Assembly (NCBI GenBank): GCA_040004035.1
Contig: JAMPLN010000001.1
Length of the DNA stretch: 64,000 nt
Source: Microcoleus vaginatus_C
Lineage (GTDB): Bacteria > Cyanobacteriota > Cyanobacteriia > Cyanobacteriales > Microcoleaceae
Reading direction: 5' to 3' (one strand)
The first letter of the stretch is position 1. Every line of letters begins with the position of its first letter. Below are positions 1-8,947 of the stretch, one piece after another. The position numbers and the translations under genes were made by a program. The notes below the pieces were generated by a model that saw only the letters and a list, made by a program, of their open reading frames with translations, did no database searches and was not told where the DNA came from.

Positions 1-1596
1 CTCAAAACGAAGCCGTTTGTACCGAGACGCCCGATAATTGACCGCGCAGGGAATGTTTTGGCGATCGACAGACAGGTGTACACGCTCTACGCTCACCCGA
101 AGTTGTTTAACCACTCGAAGGCGGAAATTGCTGCTAAATTGGCTCCGATGCTGGCGATCGATCTGACTCCGGGAACTACGTCGGAAACTGAATTGATACG
201 CAGGTTTAATCTTGCTGAAAGCGGTATTACAATTGCGGACTCTCTGCCTCAAGAGGTTGCCGATCGCGTCGCTCAGATGCAAATAAAAGAGAGTCTGGTC
301 GATGGCTTGGAGTTGCTGCGACAGCAGCAGCGTTTTTACCCGCAGCAGGAGTTGGCGGCGGATATCCTCGGTTATGTGGACGGGGAACGGAAGGGACAAG
401 CCGGGGTGGAATACAGCCAGCAGAATTTGTTGGAACGATCGATGCCGTCGATTCAGTTCAGCAGGTCAAGCAATGGGAATTGGGTTCCCGATCGGCTGAC
501 GGCGGGATTTGTGCAGCTTGATGACTTGAAATTGCAATTGACGATCGACACTCGCTTGCAGCGGGCTGCCCGAACTGCGCTTAAGGAAAAAATGAAGCAA
601 CACGATGCGAAGCGGGGCACGGTGATTGTGATGGATGCCAGTAACGGGGAATTGCTGTCAGTTGTAGCGGAACCTTCTTATGACCCGAATCAATATTTTA
701 ATTTCGATTTGTCGCGCTATAAAAATTGGGCTGTAACTGATGTTTATGAGCCTGGTTCGACTTTTAAAGCGATTAATGTGGCGATCGCTCTGGAAGCTGG
801 TGCGGTGAAACCTAATACTGTGTTTAAGGACGAAGGTCGGATTTACATGGATGGCTGGACTATCCAAAATTCCGATTACAAATTCGTAGGCGCGCGCGGC
901 CCTTCGACTGTTACTGAGATTTTGAAACATTCTAGCAATGTGGGGATGGTGCACGTAATGAGAAGTATGAAAGCTTCTCTTTACTATCAAGCTTTAGAAA
1001 AACTCGGACTCGGACAAACGGCAGGGAGTGATTTGCCTTTTGAAGTAAGCAGTCAGCTTAAAAATCGAGAGCAATTTATTAACTCTCCGGTGGAAGTTGC
1101 TACTACGGCTTTTGGGCAAGGTTTTTCGATTACTCCGATGCAGTTGGTGCAGCTTAACGGGGCTTTGGCTAACGGTGGCAAGTTGGTGACTCCTCACGTT
1201 GTGCGGGGACTTTTTGATAGGGACGGTGAAGCTTATTGGAAGCTTCCAAGGGCGGTCCCCAAGCAGGTTTTTTCGCCGGAAACTACTAAGCAGGTGTTAG
1301 AAATGATGGAAACTGTGGTTGATGGTGGTACCGGGAAAGCTGCACAAATTCCTGGGTATCGGATTGCTGGAAAAACGGGCACGGCTCAAAAAGCTAAGGC
1401 TGGTGGGGGTTATTCTGACAAGGCGATTATTACTAGCTTTGTGGGGATTATGCCTGTGGAGGCGCCTCGGTATGTGGTTTTGGCGGTGATTGATGAACCG
1501 AAGGACGGTTCGGGGGGTACGGTGGCGGCGCCGATTGTGGAGTCGGTGATGGAGGCGCTGATTTCTATTGAGAAGATTGCGCCGAGTAAGAAGTAG
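1..1596 (+). CDS. Penicillin-binding protein 2 / FtsI-type transpeptidase (5' truncated by window edge)
   Basis: This is a class B penicillin-binding protein, the periplasmic DD-transpeptidase that cross-links peptidoglycan during septation or elongation. The frame is open to base 1 and the first codons read RRPIIDRAGN, the usual family motif just after the membrane anchor, so the true start and transmembrane helix lie left of the window. A TTG at 58 is in frame but is not a convincing start. All three active-site motifs are present in order: STFK, SSN and KTGT. About 530 residues are visible against roughly 600 for the full family. FtsI and PBP2/MrdA cannot be told apart by eye; the short C-terminus without PASTA repeats favours the FtsI type. 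Gene assignment is firm, the subtype is inference. Confidence 0.93.
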   Translation, partial: LKTKPFVPRRPIIDRAGNVLAIDRQVYTLYAHPKLFNHSKAEIAAKLAPMLAIDLTPGTTSETELIRRFNLAESGITIADSLPQEVADRVAQMQIKESLVDGLELLRQQQRFYPQQELAADILGYVDGERKGQAGVEYSQQNLLERSMPSIQFSRSSNGNWVPDRLTAGFVQLDDLKLQLTIDTRLQRAARTALKEKMKQHDAKRGTVIVMDASNGELLSVVAEPSYDPNQYFNFDLSRYKNWAVTDVYEPGSTFKAINVAIALEAGAVKPNTVFKDEGRIYMDGWTIQNSDYKFVGARGPSTVTEILKHSSNVGMVHVMRSMKASLYYQALEKLGLGQTAGSDLPFEVSSQLKNREQFINSPVEVATTAFGQGFSITPMQLVQLNGALANGGKLVTPHVVRGLFDRDGEAYWKLPRAVPKQVFSPETTKQVLEMMETVVDGGTGKAAQIPGYRIAGKTGTAQKAKAGGGYSDKAIITSFVGIMPVEAPRYVVLAVIDEPKDGSGGTVAAPIVESVMEALISIEKIAPSKK

Positions 1597-1636
1597 TGGA
1601 TTATATAGCCTTTCTCAGTAACATGAGGTACTCATA

Positions 1637-1691
1637 GGCCTCCGTGGGCATAGGGCATAGGCCTCCGTGGGCATAGGCCTCCGTGGGCATA
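1637..1691. repeat. 16-bp tandem repeat, three units
   Basis: The unit GGCCTCCGTGGGCATA occurs at 1637-1652, 1660-1675 and 1676-1691. The first gap holds a 7-base partial copy (GGGCATA). It lies just downstream of the PBP stop. No coding role is seen; it is a short cyanobacterial-style tandem repeat. Confidence 0.85.
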
Positions 1692-1791
1692 GGACTCGCC
1701 CCCATACCTCACAACGCTTGAGAACCGCTATATCTGAGATGTTGCGTCAGGAATTGACATCGAATTTGACGATCGACAACAAGGCTATTGA

Positions 1792-1812
1792 GGACACGCC
1801 AATGCCGTGTCC
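1792..1812. repeat. Palindrome GGACACG...CGTGTCC, dispersed repeat
   Basis: Seven-base arms (GGACACG/CGTGTCC) surround CCAATGC and are followed by CCCTACCCCAAAAT. A related sequence in the opposite orientation, with ATTTTGGGGTAGG followed by a diverged arm, lies near 39170-39212, so this is one copy of a dispersed element between convergently placed genes. Confidence 0.6.
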
Positions 1813-1838
1813 CTACCCCAAAATAATCGATCGCCCTG

Positions 1839-2459
1839 TCAGTAACAATATCTTTTGTTTTCGTTGGGTTTTGATTGTCTTTTGGAGGTGCGCTTATGCC
1901 CTAGGAGGGTGGAGATGATGATGCAGCGTTGGCTGTTTCTTAAGTCGGGATGATATAGCGTTAGGGTTCCTTTGGCTCTTATACTTGTTAGGGTGCAGTC
2001 ATGGTCGCTTCGAGATACGGGGCAACCTCTGTGGTTGAACATGACGCGCCGGATTGTGCCGTTTGCTTTTTGCTCGTTGCTTTCATTTACTTGGAGCACT
2101 GTTGTTTCATCTGGATCTATTTGAATTTGCGGTTCTAGGTTTTTCCATTGACTGGCTGGTATTTGGGCTGGGGGAATGTCGGCTGGGTGAACGGCTATTT
2201 GTAAATTTTCTCCTACTTGTTTGAAGCTCGCTTGCCATGAAATTTTGGATCGTTTGGCGTTGCTGTGGGCAAGTTCCATTGCCCAATAAGCTCGATCGAG
2301 CGATACCTTTAAACGGTGGTTGTTGATAAACATTAGCCAAGAGGGGGCTACGATCGCACTAAATATTCCTATGATTAAAATAATTATCAATAGCTCAATC
2401 ATTGTAAAACCTGCGGCAGGTGTAGTGGCTCTGCCTTTGAGCGTTTTATTTATTGACAC
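1839..2459 (-). CDS. Type IV pilin-like / GspH-type pseudopilin
   Basis: This is a minor pilin or pseudopilin-like protein exported and processed by a prepilin peptidase. A 17-residue basic leader ends in Gly17, followed by FTMIE with Glu at mature position 5 and about 20 hydrophobic residues (ELLIIILIIGIFSAIVAP), the hallmark class III signal. The remainder is a soluble beta-rich domain with two late cysteines (HRGCP, HDCT), as in GspH/FimT-like proteins. The start is GTG at 2459. The last ~20 residues are unusually basic (KRTSKRQSKP) and may be a frameshifted tail, because relatives usually end soon after the STLLG-like stretch; that is inference. It stands alone with no pilus operon visible. 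Confidence 0.85.
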   Translation of the reverse strand: MSINKTLKGRATTPAAGFTMIELLIIILIIGIFSAIVAPSWLMFINNHRLKVSLDRAYWAMELAHSNAKRSKISWQASFKQVGENLQIAVHPADIPPAQIPASQWKNLEPQIQIDPDETTVLQVNESNEQKANGTIRRVMFNHRGCPVSRSDHDCTLTSIRAKGTLTLYHPDLRNSQRCIIISTLLGHKRTSKRQSKPNENKRYCY

Positions 2460-2793
2460 GTAGATGCACTCCCTGATATTTAGCTGGCCAAAAAAACAGC
2501 TAGGAGGAGCTATTTTTTTTTATTGGGTATATTTTAACTTTGGGTTTGGCGAGTGTGTAGATCGGTATTTACTGAAAATTTATGCGACTTTAAAAAAACT
2601 GCGGGTAAGAAAACGGCAGTCAGGAAACGGTAGTGCGGTTTCCCTACAGCAATTGTGTCGATCGCCCGATCGCATCAGAGCCCGAAGGTATGTAAGGAGA
2701 ATCTCACTTTTGCAGCCAAGCTAGAAATTGGAGTTTTGAGGCAGGAGGCAGAAGGAAAGAAGAGAATGTCACTTTTGCAGGGAGTAATTATAC
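2460..2793. other. Gene-free stretch with a 19-bp direct repeat
   Basis: No convincing gene is seen between the pilin and the transposase relic. The sequence GAGAATCTCACTTTTGCAG at 2697-2715 recurs with one change at 2762-2780. A short open frame at 2464-2724 looks like chance. Confidence 0.6.
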
Positions 2794-3859
2794 TCAGGCA
2801 GGTTTTCGCTGATTACCAATTAAGCCGTTCAAGTAAGCACAACGATGAGCTAATACTTGTCCCACATATTCTGATTTCCAACTCGCTTCAGATATTTTAA
2901 TTCGTCTGTCTATTTGCTTAATGCCTGATTCTACCGCTCCCGAACCAATTGAACAGATGCCATCCCTGGAGAAAACTTCATAGTTGATAATCCTTTCTTT
3001 GTGCTTTTCCTTCATATTTGCAAAAATTCAAGGCTGATTTTTATTTAGCTTTGTAAATAGAGCGCCCGCACTCTCTACATTCCCTTTCCACAAGTATGCT
3101 TCTGCTTGCTTGAGTCGCTTAATTGAACCGCCTACTTTCTGAAGATTTTCAGTGAGATGATACCAATCGAGAATTTCTCTTCTCTCCTATTCACAACTGA
3201 TGTCCTTAAATATATTCCACAATCCATCATGTCGATCACCTAAGCAAGTGATAGGTTTTGCTAGCCGTTGTTTATTTGCCCAATCAATGATATCATTTTG
3301 ATTAAAACGATCCACTCTACAAGCTTCCGACACAATTGCTTTATAGTCTTTCCCTTCAGCTTTTTCTCATGAAAGGTGCGCTCAGTTGTACTTTTCCACC
3401 ATCGGCGCTTAGCTCCGAAATATCTTCTGTTGCTCATGGTTGGTCGAAGTCTTGAGAATGTACTAATCTTTGTTGTGTCTTAGACGGAACAGTCACCCTC
3501 GTTATATACTCAATATCTTGGGCTGCATGATTATAAGCAACATTGGCACGCTTGTCTTAAGCAACAGTTTTTTAAATGTGCACTCAACCTACTACCCTAG
3601 CCTAGTTAATCTGCTTGCTTCTGGGTAATGATTAAATTACCTATAGTCATTTTTAATGTTTTTATTCTTCCTGCTTTTGTACCGCTAACTGAGGAGATAA
3701 AAAATCCGATATGCGGTGTCACATGAGGCAAAACTTGCTCTATTACTGCGATATCAATATCTTCTAATGTCTGAACAATTCAGGATTACAATTAGCATAA
3801 AGGATGGCAAAAATAGCATCTCTATGTGTTTTAATTGCCTGTTGTTGTTCTGGTGTCAT
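2794..3859 (-). pseudogene. Decayed ISKra4-family-like transposase
   Basis: Reading the minus strand from 3859 gives MTPEQQQAIKTHRDAIF, then a frameshift, then TLEDIDIAVIEQVLPH and NLIITQKQAD before a stop. Further along, DKRANVAYNHAAQDIEYITR, ELSADGGKVQL, then GDRHDGLWNIF with a TAG shortly after, EILDWYHLTENLQKVGGSIK and finally SIGSGAVESGIKQIDRR with VLAHRCAYLNG ending at 2794. These blocks are in the order of ISKra4-type transposases common in cyanobacteria. Several frameshifts and in-frame stops make it non-functional. Terminal inverted repeats were not found, so the element borders are unknown. Confidence 0.85.
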
Positions 3860-3959
3860 AATTCTATCTCAAGTGGGAAGACATGATAATTATCGCGTAT
3901 TTTACTGATGATAGCTAAAACAGTCATGGGGATTATTATGAGTATTTAGACTCATCACC

Positions 3960-4350
3960 AAAGTGACACGCTCCCCACTGGGATCTTGCCAGCGTTCTTT
4001 CAAAGAACTATTGAATTCTCTTGTGGCACTGGCATCTTGCCAGTGTTATTTCAAAGAACTATTGAGAGAAATAAAGTAGACTTTGGTGCTGTAACTAACA
4101 TCCAGACTTGGCATAGACAAAGCTCGCAAAAGCCTATTCAAGTTTTTTGACAGCGGCATAAATAGTCTGTTGCGGGTTGCATACTAACCGCCAGTAGTTG
4201 AAGAGATTTTTGAGGCAAAAAAAGACTTAAGTGCAGCAGCCGCAATCTTTTTCAAGATAAATTGAAAGGCAATTATCTAATAACTAAATTTATGGCATAT
4301 CATTTCTAATCTGTCAACCATTTTAGTGAATATTTAATAAATATATATGA
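3960..4350 (-). pseudogene. Inverted relic of the rtcB promoter and 5' coding region
   Basis: The reverse complement of this stretch aligns over almost its whole length with 34855-35230, the promoter, leader and first codons of rtcB. Shared blocks include TATATATTTATTAAA, GCCTTTCAA.TTATCTTGAAA, GCAACCCGCAACAGACTAT and AACTTGAA.AGGCTTTTGCG. The copy of the rtcB start lies at 4157-4159 and runs 37 codons (MPLSKNLNRLLRALS...) to a TAA at 4046-4048. Both 51-bp units seen in the intact gene can be traced, so the copy arose after that tandem duplication. The copied palindrome is broken. This is a truncated, decaying duplicate. Confidence 0.85.
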
Positions 4351-4368
4351 TTTACCCAGCAGTGTCAA

Positions 4369-4430
4369 AAACCCGGTTTCTCCTAGAAAAATAGCATCCA
4401 AACGAAAGATTTTGCGAACAAACCGGGTTT
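4369..4430. repeat. Inverted repeat AAACCCGGTTT / AAACCGGGTTT
   Basis: Eleven-base arms at 4369-4379 and 4420-4430 enclose about 40 bases. The same arm sequence recurs at 17055-17120, near 40388 and near 58870, so it is a dispersed palindromic repeat. Downstream of the permease it could fold as a terminator-like hairpin, although no T-run follows. Confidence 0.6.
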
Positions 4431-4508
4431 ATTGGGCCAGCGCGTGACCGCATTCCAGTCTTACTTGCGAGGAAGTAGCGGCAATCCCCCGTGGTTGCCT
4501 ATCCCCAC

Positions 4509-6344
4509 TTAAAGATAATATCTAACCGTTGTTACAACCCGACTTCTTTTAGCCCGCAAAGCCGCTTTCAAAAAGAAAGCAGTTTGATTGTGCAGCAGTC
4601 CCTCCCACCAATTTCGCGTCACAAAAGCCGGAATGATCGGCGTTAAATATACTCCCGGTCGCTGCTCTTCAAACAAAGCCAAAAAGTGAGTCAAAGGCTT
4701 ACTAACAGAACGGTAAGGTGAGTCCAGAATTTCCAAAGGAATATCAGACTGTAAATCTTTCCAAGCTAATTGTAATTTTTCTCGCTCGGTCAAACCAATA
4801 TCTACGTGAACTTCGACCACTTCATCAGCAATTAAACGAGCGTAATCGAGGGCCTCGAAAGTTCCCCGGTGCAACTGCCCGACTAACACCACTGCCGGAT
4901 GTGTCACCGTCTTAACTCTAGGTCTGCGAAGATAAGACCTCGGTTCTATTCCCTGAATGCTCAAGCGAGCTGCTACATACCGATAGTGTCGGTGAATAAC
5001 TAAAAATAGAGTGACTACGATCGGAATAGTTACTACGACAACCCAGGCTCCCAAAAGGAATTTTGTAGCGAGAATTACAGCCAAAACTCCCGTTGTTGCC
5101 ACTGCACCAATACCGTTCATCACAGCACTAACTTGCCAACCTTTACCTCGTTCCTTAAACCAGTGAATTACCATGCCCGATTGGGAGAGAGTAAAAGAAG
5201 TGAAAACTCCAACCGCATACAGGGGAAGCACCGCACTTGTATTGCCTCGAAAGATGATAATTAAAAGAGCCGCGCAGAAGCTTAGCAGATTAATCCCATT
5301 AGAATAAACTAGGCGATCGCCCAACAGCGACAATTGCCTCGGTAAAAACCCGTCCCGCGCCAAAAAATAACAAAGTCGCGGAAAATCTGCATAACTTGTA
5401 TTCGCCGCCAACAGCAAAATCAACAGAGTTGCTGCTTGCAAATAGTAATAAAATATACCGACACCAAAAATCTGTTTTCCCAATACAGAAAGGAGCGTTT
5501 CATGTTCTGTAGGAATCACCTGATAAATATGAGCCAAGTAACTAATCCCCAAAAACATCGCTCCCAGAATTCCCCCCATATAGGTCAAAGTCAGGCGCGC
5601 ATTTTTCCATTCAGGAGGCTTAAAAGCCAACACCCCGTCTGATATGGCTTCAACTCCAGTCAGGGCTGTACAGCCCGCCGCAAAAGCCCGCGCCAGCAGA
5701 AATAATCCCAAAGGTTCCTTAGCTGGAATATTTTGTAATGTCGGCATAACATTACCTGTTGCCTGTTGGAATAAACCGCAGCCAATCAAAACAAAAATGC
5801 CAACGAGAAACCCATAGGTGGGAACCATAAATATATTGCCCGATTCCCGCAATCCCCTGAGATTAGCAAACATGATTAAGACAATAAAAACTAAGCACAG
5901 TTCAACTGTGTAGGGTTGCAGCGAGGGAACTGCTGAAGTTAGGGCCGCCACCCCAGCCAAAATACTCACTGTTACAGTTAAAATGTAATCAATCATCAGC
6001 GAAGCTGCTGCGATCGAGCCAGGATAAATACCTAAATTTTCTCGCGCTACAATGTAAGCGCCACCGCCGTTGGGGTACGCTTTAATTGTCTGTCGGTAAG
6101 ACAGCGCCACGATCGCCAACAGTAAAATAATAATTCCAGAAATAGGCAGCGATAAGCTCAAACTGCTACTCCCCGCTAGTAACAGTACCAGCAGAGTTTC
6201 TTGAGTAGCGTAAGCAACAGACGACAGTGCATCGGAAGCCAGAACAGCTAGTCCTGTAGCGTTGCTCAGGCGTTCATGAATAGATGCGCTAGTCGGAAGA
6301 GATTCACCAAGTAAAAATCACTTGAGTCGAGAATAAGTGTACAT
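4509..6344 (-). pseudogene. APC-superfamily amino acid permease with in-frame stop at codon 9
   Basis: This encodes a 12-TM-type APC permease with a soluble C-terminal region, about 611 residues if read from the ATG at 6344. The N-terminus reads MYTYSRLK, then TGA (6318-6320), then FLLGESLPTSASIHERLS and SSVAYATQETLLVLLLAG with no further interruption to 4509. The post-stop residues are the conserved family start and first helix (the first substrate-binding helix), so they belong to the protein. The obvious reading is CGA (Arg) changed to TGA. The first usual alternative start, a TTG near 6161, would delete that helix. The C-terminal ~170 residues carry a Usp-like soluble segment. It may be a true pseudogene, a recent mutation or a sequencing error. 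Confidence 0.8.
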
Positions 6345-6410
6345 TGAAACTCAATATATAGCCGTCCACAAATCATAATCGAGCCGGGGAAAGTTTTAAG
6401 TAATTTTTGA

Positions 6411-7250
6411 TCACAATTTGTAATTCTGTCTCGCTTGTTGAGTCAGCTTCAGCTTGTGTTCGAGACCTTCCCAATTTTGAGCTTCGATATCGCTGATGAA
6501 CTCGTCGAGACTGTCGCGGTAAATAGAGAGCGATCGCAACAATTCCTCTCGATTGTACTTTGCCACCATCACTCCCAGCTCGGGATTGCCGCCGCCAACG
6601 CGGCTCGTATCCCGAAAACCCGAACTCGCTAAATGTTGGGCTAAATTAACAATATCCCGATCGCCCTCTCGATCGCAGGCCGCAACCAGCGTCGCGCTCG
6701 CCATGAGCGGCAAATGAGAAATCCAAGCCACAGCTCGATCGTGCTCTTCCGGCTCACATCGGTAAACTTTAGCACCCAGCAACCGCGCAATTTCCTCAAC
6801 CTTATCCACCGCAAGCGCCGGCGTTTGGGCTGTCGGCGTCACCACATAAGGCCGGCCCACAAACAAATCCGGTATCGCCGCCTCAATTCCGCTTTCAGCA
6901 GTCCCCGCCATCGGGTGTCCCCCCACAAAATTCGGCCACAGAGGAGACACAGCCTGCACTATGGGTGTTTTTACGGAACCGACATCGGTTACAATAGTAT
7001 CAGGGGAAAGATAGGGCACCAACTCTCGGACGATCGGCTCGATCGACCCCAGCGGCGTGCAAATAAAAACCACATCGGCTGCTGCCATCAGAGACAGGTT
7101 TATGCTGGCTTCCTTGACAACACCGCGAGCTTGCGCCCGATCGCAAGTCTGCTGCCGACTCGACACCCCAAAAATATTAAACCCGCGCGATCGCAAATCC
7201 AGCCCGATCGAGCCGCCAATTAAACCCAGTCCTACAATACCGATATTCAT
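6411..7250 (-). CDS. tyrA: Prephenate/arogenate dehydrogenase
   Basis: TyrA oxidatively decarboxylates prephenate or arogenate in tyrosine biosynthesis; cyanobacterial members usually use arogenate with NADP. The 279-residue length fits the short, monofunctional cyanobacterial form. The N-terminal dinucleotide-binding motif is GLGLIGGS, followed by FICTPLGSIEPIV. The substrate motif GGHPMAGTAESGIEAA contains the conserved catalytic His. The rest is the all-helical dimerisation domain. It starts at ATG 7250 and is transcribed divergently from the pentapeptide gene only 38 bases away, so the two promoters must overlap or lie inside the genes. Function is confident; cofactor and substrate choice come from family knowledge. 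Confidence 0.95.
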   Translation of the reverse strand: MNIGIVGLGLIGGSIGLDLRSRGFNIFGVSSRQQTCDRAQARGVVKEASINLSLMAAADVVFICTPLGSIEPIVRELVPYLSPDTIVTDVGSVKTPIVQAVSPLWPNFVGGHPMAGTAESGIEAAIPDLFVGRPYVVTPTAQTPALAVDKVEEIARLLGAKVYRCEPEEHDRAVAWISHLPLMASATLVAACDREGDRDIVNLAQHLASSGFRDTSRVGGGNPELGVMVAKYNREELLRSLSIYRDSLDEFISDIEAQNWEGLEHKLKLTQQARQNYKL

Positions 7251-7288
7251 AGCAATAAAATGGGGATATTTGATACGGTGCCGCCCCC

Positions 7289-8851
7289 ATGACAGTCGAG
7301 GAACTCCTGAAAAAATATGCCGCCGGAGAAAGAAACTTTGCCGGAATCAACCTGACTGAGGCCAACCTCAGCGGCGTCAACTTGAGCGGAGCCAACCTCA
7401 AGGGTGCGAATCTGAGTGTAGCAAACCTCAGCGGAGCAAACCTCAGCAAAACCAACCTCACAGGTGCCAAACTCAACATCGCCAGACTCAGTGGCGCCCA
7501 TCTAGGTGGCGCCGACCTCACCGACGCCGACCTCAACGTCGCTTACCTAGTGCGAGTTGACCTCAAAAAAGCCATACTCATAGGAGCCAAACTGATCAGA
7601 GCCGAGCTGATTCGAGCCGAACTCAGCGGCGCCAACCTGAGCGGAGCAAACCTCAGCGGCGCCACCCTCACCGAAGCCACCCTTCGAGGAGCCAACCTCG
7701 CTCAAGCCAACCTTCGAGGCGCTCACCTCAGCGGCGCGTGCTTAACAGAAGCCAACCTCGAACAAGCCAACCTGCAAGGAGCCGACCTTAGCCGAGCCGA
7801 CCTCAGCGGCGCCGACTTGCGAGGCACAGAACTGAGACAAGCCAACCTCACTCAAGCCGTACTCAGCGGCGCCGACCTCAGCGGCGTCAATTTGCGCTGG
7901 GCCATCCTCAGCGGCTGCAATCTCCGCTGGGCCGACCTCAGCGAAGCCAAATTGAGCGGTGCCGACCTCAGCCGAGCCGACCTCTGCCACGCCAACTTGC
8001 TGAATGCCAGCTTAGTTCACGCCGACCTGACAAATGCCTATCTGATCCGCGCCGACTGGATTGGAGCCGACTTAACCGGAGCCACCTTAACCGGAGCCAA
8101 ACTTCACGCAGTTTCGCGGCTGGGCATCAAAACCGAAGGCATGACCTGCAAGTGGGTTGATCTTAGCCCCAACGGCGACCACAGCCAAATTTACTGGTTG
8201 AACTCGGGAGGAACCCAGGAATTTTTTCATGAAACCTTGCCCACAGTTCGGATTGTAATTGACTCGCCCTTAGACCAAGGCGCTCATTTTGCACTAGCTG
8301 CAACTTATTACCAAATTGCCCAACAATACCCAAGTTTAAGTCAGCCTCCCACGATCGAAGTCAGCTCCAGGCGCACCGTACTCGCGTTTAAAATGGACAG
8401 CGACGATAAATTATTTGCCACCGCTTACGTTGCCATCATTCCTTTTAACGACGCTGCCATAACTCAAAAAAACCTAATAGCTTTGATGAAAATGATTCAA
8501 TCCCACGATGCAGGCAAACTTAACGTCAAAGAATCTAAACACGTCCAGTTATGCAGCAAAGCTCTCAACCAAGCTATCAGCAAAGTAGACCAAATCAAAA
8601 TTTCTAGTTCTTTTCCAAAAATCGGTGAAAGCATCAATTTCTTTCAAATTCCAACACAGATGAGCTTAATTAATTCCCGCGATCAAAGACTCAGCGTATA
8701 TCACCACCCAGGCTTCGGCAAGCGCCTGATTAAAAAATACGATCTGAGTAACTCAACATCGGCTAAGTTAGCCGAAAGCACAAAATTGGCTCAAGCTAAT
8801 ATCACTAGCATTTTGGATTTTATAAAAGGCTTCCACAATATAGATGTCTAG
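7289..8851 (+). CDS. Pentapeptide-repeat protein with C-terminal domain (paralogue 1)
   Basis: The first of three tandem paralogues. A short helical N-terminus (MTVEELLKKYAAGERNF) leads into about 250 residues of uninterrupted A(D/N)LSG-type pentapeptides, which would form a right-handed quadrilateral beta-helix. Around residue 270 this gives way to the conserved stretch CKWVDLSPNGDHSQI and then a non-repeat domain of roughly 230 residues with VSSRRTVLAFKMDSDDKL and AYVAIIPFNDAAITQKNL. I do not recognise that domain. No signal peptide or membrane segment is seen, so it is probably cytosolic. The biochemical role is unknown. The long open frames on the opposite strand are artefacts of the repeat. 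Confidence 0.9.
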   Translation: MTVEELLKKYAAGERNFAGINLTEANLSGVNLSGANLKGANLSVANLSGANLSKTNLTGAKLNIARLSGAHLGGADLTDADLNVAYLVRVDLKKAILIGAKLIRAELIRAELSGANLSGANLSGATLTEATLRGANLAQANLRGAHLSGACLTEANLEQANLQGADLSRADLSGADLRGTELRQANLTQAVLSGADLSGVNLRWAILSGCNLRWADLSEAKLSGADLSRADLCHANLLNASLVHADLTNAYLIRADWIGADLTGATLTGAKLHAVSRLGIKTEGMTCKWVDLSPNGDHSQIYWLNSGGTQEFFHETLPTVRIVIDSPLDQGAHFALAATYYQIAQQYPSLSQPPTIEVSSRRTVLAFKMDSDDKLFATAYVAIIPFNDAAITQKNLIALMKMIQSHDAGKLNVKESKHVQLCSKALNQAISKVDQIKISSSFPKIGESINFFQIPTQMSLINSRDQRLSVYHHPGFGKRLIKKYDLSNSTSAKLAESTKLAQANITSILDFIKGFHNIDV

Positions 8852-8947
8852 GCATATTGCATCAAGTTACAAAAAATGCTTATTCTAGTTTAAACGTTGG
8901 CATAATAAAGCTTTGTTCTAGCTAAGACATCAGGGAAATTGAAAAGC

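Noticed and set aside
1667..1918. Plus-strand frame of 83 codons
   Set aside because: Runs through the 16-bp repeat and the end of the pilin gene; no family resemblance or start signal.
2464..2724. Plus-strand frame of 86 codons starting MHSLIFSW
   Set aside because: Low-quality composition, no ribosome-binding site, overlaps nothing conserved.
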